From contig JBBQQK010000012.1 in the NCBI GenBank assembly GCA_038216025.1, positions 1-18,219 of the forward strand: a DNA stretch of 18,219 bases, in the 5' to 3' direction. This document shows positions 7,186 to 13,971 of this stretch, in pieces (the first letter of the stretch is position 1; each line of letters begins with the position of its first letter). The notes under the pieces are model-generated. The model was not told where the DNA came from. It did no database searches and worked only from the letters and a program-made list of their open reading frames with translations. This stretch comes from JBBQQK01 sp038216025. Its GTDB lineage: Bacteria; Patescibacteriota; UBA1384; XYA2-FULL-43-10; 1-14-0-10-43-13. Made by a program: the position numbers and the translations under genes.

Positions 7186-7739
7186 AAAGAAATCTCCGCC
7201 GATATATTGGCGGAGATTTCTGTATATTGCTGCTTAGCTTTGTTCCAAGCGAAGCAGCGGGTTTTCATTCCTGACTCGATGATCTTAATCTCGAGCTCAG
7301 GGTTTTTTTGGTTAAAGTTGCCGATCTCAAGCCGGCTTCGGCAGGAGCGCTCGATCAGCCCCAAACTATCAAGTCTCCCCATCTCGAGGCTGGAAAAGAT
7401 ATATGTAAAATACCTTCTTCCACCTCTTGTCGTTGTGACCACCTCGCTTCCTGCGAGCCGAAGGAGATCAAATTGCCGGAAGCAAGAACCTCTTTCAGGC
7501 ACAAATCTAGTGCCTTTGAGATCGATGTCCTCTTCAACAATACCGATGACATCGCCAATCTGCTGCTGAAGCAGCAGCCTTGCAGGCAAGCCTGCCTTGA
7601 TAGGCTCTAAAGCCAAATTAACCTTGAGGTGCTCTACCGTTCGGTAGTGATCCCAAGGGTTTTCCCCCTTTTCCCAGTCTCGAACTGGGAAAGCCGGCGA
7701 TATCACAAACATCACCAGAATTAAACAAAATGACTTCAT
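7074..7739 (-). CDS. Unrecognised secreted protein, C-terminus uncertain
   Basis: I do not recognise this protein. The ATG at 7739 has a strong Shine-Dalgarno (AGGAGG) nine bases upstream and starts MKSFCLILVMFVISPAFP, a plausible signal peptide, followed by a charged segment (RDWEKGENPWDHYRTVEH) and a mature region of mixed strands and helices with several Cys. The frame has no stop until 7074. That means it reads straight through its own terminator-like hairpin (7189-7220) and 112 bases into the antisense of copA. A TAA at 7234-7236, in the frame shifted by one base, would end the protein just before the hairpin at roughly 168 residues, the arrangement expected for an intact gene. A one-base indel near 7240, real or a sequencing error, would explain this. 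The 5' end lies 50 bases from an IS66 remnant. Confidence 0.5.
   Translation of the reverse strand: MKSFCLILVMFVISPAFPVRDWEKGENPWDHYRTVEHLKVNLALEPIKAGLPARLLLQQQIGDVIGIVEEDIDLKGTRFVPERGSCFRQFDLLRLAGSEVVTTTRGGRRYFTYIFSSLEMGRLDSLGLIERSCRSRLEIGNFNQKNPELEIKIIESGMKTRCFAWNKAKQQYTEISANISAEISFYCCRRFMSREFETTLTELIAIAAAAMAGESSQPVLL
7189..7220. terminator. Hairpin between copA and the convergent minus-strand gene
   Basis: A perfect 12-bp stem, GAAATCTCCGCC (7189-7200) with GGCGGAGATTTC (7209-7220), around an eight-base AT loop, starting four bases after the copA stop. On the minus strand it is followed by T5, a good intrinsic terminator in that direction; on the plus strand the U-tract is poor. Confidence 0.75.
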
Positions 7740-7789
7740 TTGAAGCCACCTCCTTATCATAATATATATAAAAGTCAACATAGAAAATT

Positions 7790-8239
7790 GCAACCACTCA
7801 CATACTCAGGAGATAATTTATTGCTGGTTTTCTCTAGGATGGGAACATCAGGTTTGCTGGTCTCATTTTCTTCGTAAAACAAGAGACTTTAAAAACAATA
7901 GTAGCCTTGATGAGAGCAAGCGCAATTTTGCTTCGAAAATCCACACTGAACTAAAGGACGTTTTCCATGATGAAGGTAAGATTACAAGAGCCGTTTGATC
8001 TCCAAAAAAGGAAGTCTTGCTTGCCTGTTGCGTCATAATATTCCGATGGATAACAACAAAGCAGAACGAGGTCTTCGGCACCTAGTTCTTAAAAGGAAGA
8101 ACTCTTTCGGGACTCAATCGGAGAATGGCAACAAAATACTTCAAATTAACTTATCTGTTCTACTGTCCCTCTGGAGACAAAACAAAGCCACTTTCTGGCC
8201 TAAATTTCGAGATCTGATGGTATGACAGTGAGTGGTTAC
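7790..8239 (+). mobile_element. Internally deleted IS66-family element (450 bp) with both ends and 8-bp target duplication
   Basis: The ends are inverted repeats: GCAACCACTCAC at 7790-7801 and, read on the minus strand, GTAACCACTCAC at 8239-8228 (11 of 12 match). The GTAA tip is the IS66-family form. Both sides carry the same 8 bases AGAAAATT (7782-7789 and 8240-8247), the IS66 duplication length. Inside are only two fragments of the large transposase. A full IS66-type element is usually well over 1.5 kb, so most has been lost while the ends survive. Confidence 0.85.
7803..8225 (+). pseudogene. Fragments of IS66 TnpC transposase
   Basis: Two pieces of the DDE transposase in different frames. 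The first, readable from about 7803 to the TGA at 7996-7998, contains WEHQVCWSHFLRKTRDFK, the conserved CWAH-type segment before the last catalytic residue, then about 35 residues of the following helical region. The second, from about 7995 to the stop at 8223, contains IPMDNNKAERGLRHLVLKRK with the catalytic Glu of the IS66 DNNxAER motif, then the normal C-terminal helix. The first two-thirds of the transposase, including the first catalytic Asp, is absent. It is not functional by itself. Confidence 0.85.
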
Positions 8240-8247
8240 AGAAAATT

Positions 8248-8420
8248 GTGAATCTAAAAACCTGCCTATGTGTCATTCTGAGTGTAGCGAAGAGTCTAGC
8301 CTCCTTCAAAGAGGCCCTGTGGGCGAAGCGTATATAGTTTTAGTACCGAGTTCAACTCTTGAACTCTAGATCCTTCACTTCGCTCAAAATGACAAATTGA
8401 GTTTAGGTTTTTAGATTCAC
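8248..8420. repeat. Palindromic MITE-like element, about 173 bp
   Basis: The outer arms are a perfect 16-bp inverted repeat: GTGAATCTAAAAACCT at 8248-8263 and its reverse complement at 8405-8420. Inside lies a second, imperfect pair of 29 bases (8271-8299 against 8366-8394, 23 matches) beginning TGTCATT and ending TCTAG, of the widespread TGTCATTCTGAGCGAAG-type dispersed repeat. The centre has a small hairpin, GAGTTCA/TGAACTC (8348-8354, 8360-8366). There is no ORF. It starts immediately after the right-hand IS66 target duplication and ends ten bases before the IS200 end hairpin. Confidence 0.7.
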
Positions 8421-8430
8421 GAATGAATCA

Positions 8431-8452
8431 CCCTGTGGCAGAGACCACAGGG
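8431..8452. repeat. IS200 end hairpin, transposase 3' side
   Basis: CCCTGTGG, six-base loop, CCACAGGG; identical to the copy at 8951-8972. It overlaps the neighbourhood of the tnpA stop and may also stop transcription. Confidence 0.85.
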
Positions 8453-8454
8453 TA

Positions 8455-8898
8455 TCAGCTCGCGAACAATCGTAAGTTGATATCCTCTGGTTTTTGCCCC
8501 TGTGTTGCTATGTATTTCTGGACAGCACCCCAATTTCCCCTTTCGCCAACAGTTGCGGCATAGTAGCCATCTGACCAGAATTCACCGCCCCACAGATCTT
8601 TCTTGATTTCTGGGTGCGATTTGAACAGTTGCTTGGCGGTAATGCTTTTGTACAGTCTGACGACCTGACCGATGCTGTATTTGGGATGGAAGGAACACAG
8701 TAGGTGGATATGGTTTAGATCAGCTCCCATCTTTTCCATCTCCAGATCATACCGTATTTCTATTTCACGAACGATCCGTATCAGTTCAATTTCAATCTCT
8801 TTCCCCAACAACGCTTTGCGATATTTGACGGGAAATACGATATGATAATGGGTCTGATATGGACAATGGTTACCTTTTTTAACAGTGTTAGATGTCAT
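8455..8898 (-). CDS. tnpA: IS200 family Y1 transposase
   Basis: A 147-residue HUH-type single-strand transposase. It has YHIVFPVKYRK near the N-terminus, the metal-binding HUH motif in NHIHLLCSF, FWSDGYYAATVG, and the C-terminal helix with the probable catalytic Tyr in VQKYIATQGQ. The length is normal for the family and the frame intact. No Shine-Dalgarno precedes the ATG at 8898; instead a hairpin GAAAACC/GGTTTTC (8915-8931) lies in the leader. IS200 tnpA genes are known for very low translation governed by leader structure, and this arrangement fits. It may still be active. Confidence 0.92.
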   Translation of the reverse strand: MTSNTVKKGNHCPYQTHYHIVFPVKYRKALLGKEIEIELIRIVREIEIRYDLEMEKMGADLNHIHLLCSFHPKYSIGQVVRLYKSITAKQLFKSHPEIKKDLWGGEFWSDGYYAATVGERGNWGAVQKYIATQGQKPEDINLRLFAS

Positions 8899-8950
8899 AT
8901 CTGTAGTATGACTCGAAAACCGATGGTTTTCAAACTTTCCTTAGTGGTAA

Positions 8951-8972
8951 CCCTGTGGCAGAGACCACAGGG
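8951..8972. repeat. IS200 end hairpin, transposase 5' side
   Basis: Second identical copy of the subterminal hairpin, 52 bases upstream of the tnpA ATG. TnpA is expected to bind it as single-stranded DNA. Confidence 0.85.
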
Positions 8973-9036
8973 AATTACAAGTTAATGAAATATTATTTGT
9001 ATTGTGCTTCACGAGGTTTCGAACTTTCCAAATTGA

Positions 9037-12000
9037 CTATTTGGACTTTTTCTTCCTTGCATACAAGAAGATCGCGAACAAAAGAATCGCTGCAGCGACA
9101 GACATTATCAAACTTATAGATGAAGATTTATTCTCCGACTTGTCTAAGGCCTTTTGTTGGGAGCTATTAGAATTGTTGTTTATAGCAGAAGAGTTAGTGT
9201 TCAGGGAGCTCAATAGCTCTTCATCACTGGAACTATTGCTATTAGCGCTACTGCTTGGACCGGCGGTGTATAGGCTTGATAAATCTAGTGCTGGACCAAC
9301 ATTGCCGCCTCTAGGATTTAAACTTGATATTCTTTTGGCTGATTGATCAATTATTCTGCTTCTGTAATCAATTTCTGGCTTCTTTTGTGGAACTACAACA
9401 GGTTCTTGATTGTCTTTAAGAGGAAAATTTATCATAAGCTGGACCGCTTCGCTCTGTTCTGATACCGCGCCATCCGCTGAAACAGAACTAGCTGCTACTG
9501 AGTAAATTCCGGATGATAAATTTCCGCTTAACATGGCCTGCCATTCGCCCGTGTCATCCGCTTTAGCTGTAGCCACGGCTGTACCATTTAAAATAATTTC
9601 AATATCAGCATCTGGTTCCGCGGTGCCCGAAACAGTGATGTTCTCACTTTGAGTCGTTAAGTTGCCAGAAAAAGAATTGACGGTCGGTCTTCTGATGTGT
9701 TTTTTAGAAAGCTCAATCTGCGTTATTGAATGCAGCGGAAAGTTGTAAGAAAAATTTAAGCCAACATTATTTATTTCAACTTCTTTTAACACAACCTCGG
9801 GCGTAAGTTTATTTACCTCCGCATTCGCAAAGTGAGAATGACCATCGACACTCCATCCCAACCCCCAGTAATGGACTGTCTTGGCACTGGCCCCGGTCGC
9901 ATCTAATAACTCCATAGTATTCTGGACGTAATCAACATTCCCAATTTCAAAATACTCCGCGTACCCCTGACTGCCGTCCTGGATTGTAATTTTATCGCCG
10001 TTTTTGAATGGACCGGCATCAACGACTTTAATTCGAGAGCTGCCATCGGGCGTCACTTCATTGAGCTGGGTATAATAGCCGTTTCTGGACAGTTGACCTC
10101 TTCCATCTGCATCTTTTAGCGTCCTTACAATGCCCTTTGCCCCTGGAACAAAATTGGCGATATTGATGTTGGTCGAGATTGAATCAGTGTCGTTATTATT
10201 GACAACTGTTAGATATATTTTTTCCTTAGATTGGCTGTATGAAGTAAAGCTTTGGAGATAATTTCTTTCAAAATAGGGCTGCTTTACATTTATTGGAGAA
10301 CAAGTGTAATAATATTTATTTTTATCGCATCCCCCCTGTGCATTCTCTGCTAAATGGTCCGGGAGCATACTGGAATTGTTGAATAAATATTTGTATGAAG
10401 GAGATATTACCTCTGTATTCAAGACTTTGTCGCCACGGTTCTGATTTAATAATTGAAATAGAAAATATCTTGGTGTCTTAGCGATCATGTCCAAAGGATT
10501 GAACCCATTATAGGTTACTCTGCTTCTATCATCAATATACGGGAAACCAAAAATATTCCAATTATGTTGATACATAAACGGTCCCTCGCCGGCACTGATT
10601 GACCACATAATATTGGCAAAAAGGGAATTATTAATTATACTTACATAATAATTTCCTGTATACATAGCAGAATTAAGCTTGTCGAAAATTCTCTCAATAT
10701 ACGGACTCTCTTTTGAACTTTCGGTATAAGATGACTCAGAAGTAAAAATATAGGGAATAAAATTGCCATGTCCCAAATAATCAGGGTTGTCAGATTTGAT
10801 TTTTGAATTGGCCGTTTCAAAGTATTTGTTAGTAGTTTTCAAAAATGGCTCAAAACCATGACCGGCCAAACTTACGCCCTCAAGCCACTCTTTTTCATTC
10901 AAAGCAATACTTTGGGAGTTTCCGTTTTGGTCTATGATCTTCAAATTTTTAACGGTGGGAGACCTGCCGAGATTGTCTTGAACGTTGAAGTACATATCTT
11001 TCAGAGAAGCATCCGATACATATCCGCCGCCGGCCTTCTTGATTTTAAGCTCGCCTTTCATATAGCTATCATTTTTATCGCCCTGTGTTGTTAAATACCC
11101 CTCGGTCAAATCTCGATCTAGCTGCAAGACTAGCCAATACTTTTCCCCTACAACTAAATCACTCGCCTGGTGAATACAATCTTGCACCAATGAGTTAAAT
11201 TCAAAGCTACCGCTGGAGTTACTAAGGTTGTTAATGGTCCGATATTCCGGAAACATTGCCGTCACCAAAGGGACAGCCGATTCGTCCGGTTCGTTATTCC
11301 CATTGTCAGGGAAAATTTTATAACCAAGCAATGCATTTTCAGGAGAAACAATTGATGACCTCGCGAGCATCAGGTTTGTGTAAGCGACTTTATAATCATT
11401 GGCGACAAAACTCTGAGCCCAAACATCATCTTTTTTTGATAATTTGGAACCGATTTCGGCGTTTGCGATACCTTGTGTTACACCAGGAACGTACAGAAAA
11501 TTGTAAAAAGAAAACTCCATTCGATAGTTTTGACTTTTAGAAATATCAATAACTTTTTTCTCTTCGGATTGGTAGCCATGTTCCGTAAAATTGTACTTTT
11601 TAAATGAAGCGCTATCCATATTTATCATACCGCCAGAAATTAGGCTCTGATAATCAGGCAAAGATACACTTGAATCCAAAGAGTTATTCTCTGTCCCACT
11701 TAGATCGAAAAATCTAACTCCCAGTTTGGCATGAGCCGGACCCCCTTTGTACCCTTCCTGCCAAGAAGATATTGCCAATGTGCTTTTGTTCAGTTTAGCG
11801 ATTCTATTATTATTCGTGTCCGAAATATACAACGTATTCTGGTTATAAGAAATCCCCTTGGGATAACTGAATTCTCCAACACCTGAACTGGCCTGGCCAG
11901 TATTGCCAACCGTTAACCAATTACTCCCCGAGAAATTAGTTTTAATAACCCGTTGATTGCCTGTATCCGCTATGAATAGATCGCCGTTCACACTGTCATA

Positions 12001-13779
12001 AACTAAAGAATTAGCGTAACACAAGGTGGCGCCAGAGGTTTCCTCGCCACTACCCGAACACCCTCTTGACCCCAAGGTCTGCCAACTGGCCTGCCAATCA
12101 CTCTCCGTCGGCTTGGTTTTTACTATCTGTTGATTGCAGGCAGACGAAATATAGATATCGCCTGTGCTGGGAACATAATCAAGATCAACCGGACAGCTAA
12201 GCTTGCCTGTACCTTGCCCATAACTTCCGTAACTTTCCCAGAAGCTACCATCGAATTTTGCCTTAACTATTCTATTATTATCTGTATCGGCAACATAAAT
12301 AAAGCCGCTTAATGAATCAATTTCTATTCCGTTTGGCTGTTTGAACTGTCCTTGTCCGCTTCCTCCCTCTCCGTAGACCGCCCAGTTTTCGCAACCTCCG
12401 GGTCCGAATTTTACCCTTACTATTCGGTTATTTTTCGTATCAGTTACATAAACATCATCAGTGCTTTTATCAAGAGTTAAATCTTTGGGATATCGAAATT
12501 CGCCCTCTCCGGTTCCATACGTTCCGCATGTTTGCCATAAGTTACTATTAGTCGAGGCTTTGATAACCCGGTGGTTATTGGTGTCTGCGACATAGTAAAC
12601 ATCGCCGTCGACCAATATCCCCTCAGCGCTACTGAGCTGATCAGGAATACCAACATCGCTCCCTTCAACTGATAGCGTATACCTGCCTTCATTTAGATGT
12701 ACGGTACGAGCAAAGGAAACAGGCAAGCTATCAAGCTCGGCGATGGTATTGCCACCAATGTCCTTGTACTGAACCTGTTTGGGATTCCACAAATCAAAAC
12801 TCAGATTCTTTCCTCCGCTAACCCCAGGGCCATAAAAATGAGGAGCTACAAAATCAATCGACGGCTGCCTGTTCTGCGCCATAGCCATATGGCCGTCATG
12901 AACAATTTCATCAATTAATACTTCACTCCAAGGCCTGTTGTTTCCTGCTTTTTGATCCCAGAAAGAAACTGACCAATTACTGTCAAAAGATGCTCCAACT
13001 TGGACTGTTGGATCAACAATTTTCATTCTTTTGCCAAATTCTATCGCTTTAGTTATGTAAGATTCAGCCGTGATTCCACTTCCTCCATACCAGCTGCCGA
13101 AAACTTCGTTTCCGATTTCCCAATATTTGATTTCTTTTATCGGCTCGTTTTTTCCACCGTTGTATTGCTTGCGGAGCCATGCGAAATATCCACTCGGCAC
13201 GTTAGCATCAAAAGCCTCATAAGTTCCAATTTGCCAATTCAAATTCAACGCCCGGCTATCTATCTCAGGCGTTACAGTCACATTGGTATACTCAACTAAA
13301 TAACCAGCCTGATCCAGGTACTTCTCGCTACCATCGTTATATGGAATTACGACAGATAATTCAGATTCTGCCTCAGAAGCCGTTTTGGTCCATTCATCCG
13401 GCCCAGGGTAATATATGGGTTGGCCAGCAGAGACTCGCATAATTTCTCGTTGGTTTTTTGGTCCGATAGTATCCGTAAAAGGAATAAAAAATGGATCGAT
13501 TCCTGTGTGGATAACCTTTATACCCATATTCTTCAGTACTTGAGGATAATACGACAAGAAAAACACGGGGTCCGCTCCGGGAACTCCTCCTCCAAACATC
13601 TCGTCATTTAAGCTTCCGATAACATTATTGGCGTCAACATTAATCATCGCCGTTTCACCAACAATATCGGCTTTATAATATCGTCTACATATCATTGCGC
13701 CGAGAAACAGCAAAACAAAAAAACTGATAGTAATATATATTCTTAAATAATTTTTATGGCCACTAAGCTGCATCTTCAT
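9037..13779 (-). CDS. Giant membrane-anchored surface protein: clan GH-A glycoside hydrolase-like barrel with nested NHL propeller
   Basis: 1580 residues. An N-terminal hydrophobic helix (about 12-31) is a signal peptide or anchor. Residues 46-330 resemble the first part of a GH51/GH39-like barrel, with WEIGNE (220-225; Glu225 as acid/base candidate) and APHFYGPG (312-319). Residues 970-1120 resemble its end, with YIFTSESS (1010-1017; Glu1015 as nucleophile candidate) and QHNWNIFG. Between them lies a roughly 640-residue insertion containing a six-bladed NHL propeller (about 380-676, repeats of VADTNNHRVIK type). The propeller is flanked by VHLNEGRYTLSVEGSD and HAKLGVRFFDLSG, which look like two halves of one carbohydrate-binding beta-sandwich. 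The C-terminal part is a beta domain (1180-1360), a bacterial Ig-like domain (about 1363-1450), a Ser/Asn-rich linker (1500-1555), and a membrane helix (1555-1573) with a KKKSK tail. It probably degrades or binds extracellular glycans. The exact family is uncertain, and the GH assignment rests on motifs only. Confidence 0.8.
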   Translation of the reverse strand: MKMQLSGHKNYLRIYITISFFVLLFLGAMICRRYYKADIVGETAMINVDANNVIGSLNDEMFGGGVPGADPVFFLSYYPQVLKNMGIKVIHTGIDPFFIPFTDTIGPKNQREIMRVSAGQPIYYPGPDEWTKTASEAESELSVVIPYNDGSEKYLDQAGYLVEYTNVTVTPEIDSRALNLNWQIGTYEAFDANVPSGYFAWLRKQYNGGKNEPIKEIKYWEIGNEVFGSWYGGSGITAESYITKAIEFGKRMKIVDPTVQVGASFDSNWSVSFWDQKAGNNRPWSEVLIDEIVHDGHMAMAQNRQPSIDFVAPHFYGPGVSGGKNLSFDLWNPKQVQYKDIGGNTIAELDSLPVSFARTVHLNEGRYTLSVEGSDVGIPDQLSSAEGILVDGDVYYVADTNNHRVIKASTNSNLWQTCGTYGTGEGEFRYPKDLTLDKSTDDVYVTDTKNNRIVRVKFGPGGCENWAVYGEGGSGQGQFKQPNGIEIDSLSGFIYVADTDNNRIVKAKFDGSFWESYGSYGQGTGKLSCPVDLDYVPSTGDIYISSACNQQIVKTKPTESDWQASWQTLGSRGCSGSGEETSGATLCYANSLVYDSVNGDLFIADTGNQRVIKTNFSGSNWLTVGNTGQASSGVGEFSYPKGISYNQNTLYISDTNNNRIAKLNKSTLAISSWQEGYKGGPAHAKLGVRFFDLSGTENNSLDSSVSLPDYQSLISGGMINMDSASFKKYNFTEHGYQSEEKKVIDISKSQNYRMEFSFYNFLYVPGVTQGIANAEIGSKLSKKDDVWAQSFVANDYKVAYTNLMLARSSIVSPENALLGYKIFPDNGNNEPDESAVPLVTAMFPEYRTINNLSNSSGSFEFNSLVQDCIHQASDLVVGEKYWLVLQLDRDLTEGYLTTQGDKNDSYMKGELKIKKAGGGYVSDASLKDMYFNVQDNLGRSPTVKNLKIIDQNGNSQSIALNEKEWLEGVSLAGHGFEPFLKTTNKYFETANSKIKSDNPDYLGHGNFIPYIFTSESSYTESSKESPYIERIFDKLNSAMYTGNYYVSIINNSLFANIMWSISAGEGPFMYQHNWNIFGFPYIDDRSRVTYNGFNPLDMIAKTPRYFLFQLLNQNRGDKVLNTEVISPSYKYLFNNSSMLPDHLAENAQGGCDKNKYYYTCSPINVKQPYFERNYLQSFTSYSQSKEKIYLTVVNNNDTDSISTNINIANFVPGAKGIVRTLKDADGRGQLSRNGYYTQLNEVTPDGSSRIKVVDAGPFKNGDKITIQDGSQGYAEYFEIGNVDYVQNTMELLDATGASAKTVHYWGLGWSVDGHSHFANAEVNKLTPEVVLKEVEINNVGLNFSYNFPLHSITQIELSKKHIRRPTVNSFSGNLTTQSENITVSGTAEPDADIEIILNGTAVATAKADDTGEWQAMLSGNLSSGIYSVAASSVSADGAVSEQSEAVQLMINFPLKDNQEPVVVPQKKPEIDYRSRIIDQSAKRISSLNPRGGNVGPALDLSSLYTAGPSSSANSNSSSDEELLSSLNTNSSAINNNSNSSQQKALDKSENKSSSISLIMSVAAAILLFAIFLYARKKKSK

Positions 13780-13785
13780 CTTTTT

Positions 13786-13794
13786 ATTATAACA
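13786..13794 (-). promoter_or_regulatory. Extended -10 promoter of the surface-protein gene, leaderless arrangement
   Basis: On the minus strand TGT-TATAAT (13794 to 13786), a consensus extended -10, ends six bases before the ATG at 13779. Transcription would begin at or next to the A of the ATG. There is no Shine-Dalgarno. No good -35 is visible at 17 bases. Confidence 0.6.
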
Positions 13795-13831
13795 AACTTA
13801 AGCAGGAGACAGAATTTTTCTATCCACAGGG

Positions 13832-13852
13832 CTTCACCTCAACGAAGTGAAG
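13832..13852. repeat. Small inverted repeat between divergent genes
   Basis: CTTCAC (13832-13837) and GTGAAG (13847-13852) in the spacer between the surface-protein gene and the coiled-coil gene. It shares CTTCACTTCG (read on the minus strand) with the dispersed repeat at 8374-8383, so it may be a decayed copy of that repeat rather than an operator. Confidence 0.35.
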
Positions 13853-13896
13853 TTGTGCAGATCGATATAAAGCCAACGAAACAGACCTTTAAATAT

Positions 13897-13924
13897 TTGA
13901 TTTTTTGAGTAAATATGATATAAT
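13897..13924 (+). promoter_or_regulatory. Promoter of the coiled-coil protein gene
   Basis: TTGATT (13897-13902), 16 bases, then TATAAT (13919-13924) with TG at 13916-13917 forming an extended -10. The predicted start near 13931 leaves a leader of about 40 bases with AAAGGGG before the TTG start codon. Confidence 0.65.
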
Positions 13925-13971
13925 CTCAACATTCGCCGGAGTCCGAAATCACTTGAAAGGGGCAAAGAAAA

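Larger units (their letters stand above)
8421..8985 (-). mobile_element. IS200-type insertion sequence (tnpA only)
   Basis: A single Y1 transposase gene lies between two identical 22-base hairpins, stem CCCTGTGG/CCACAGGG with a six-base loop, at 8431-8452 (transposase 3' side) and 8951-8972 (5' side). Identical subterminal hairpins without terminal inverted repeats are the mark of IS200/IS605 elements, which move as single strands. There is no tnpB/IscB partner and no visible omega-RNA-type region. The outer limits given are approximate, because the cleavage sites cannot be fixed without an empty site. Confidence 0.85.

Noticed and set aside
7207..7610. Plus-strand ORFs opposite the secreted-protein gene
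   Set aside because: Composition is Ser/Pro/Leu-rich as expected of a shadow frame. The minus strand has the signal peptide and strong ribosome site.
7863..8081. Minus-strand ORF inside the IS66 remnant
   Set aside because: It is the antisense of recognisable transposase fragments.
8421..8985. An IS605/TnpB system with guide RNA
   Set aside because: Only the Y1 transposase is present. No RuvC-type gene and no room for one lies between the end hairpins.
9028..9044. Terminator CCAAAT/ATTTGG at the end of the surface-protein gene
   Set aside because: A weak six-base AT-rich stem overlapping the stop codon with no U-tract; not convincing as a terminator.
9002..9346. Plus-strand Leu-rich ORF
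   Set aside because: Shadow of the Ser/Asn-rich C-terminal linker of the surface protein.
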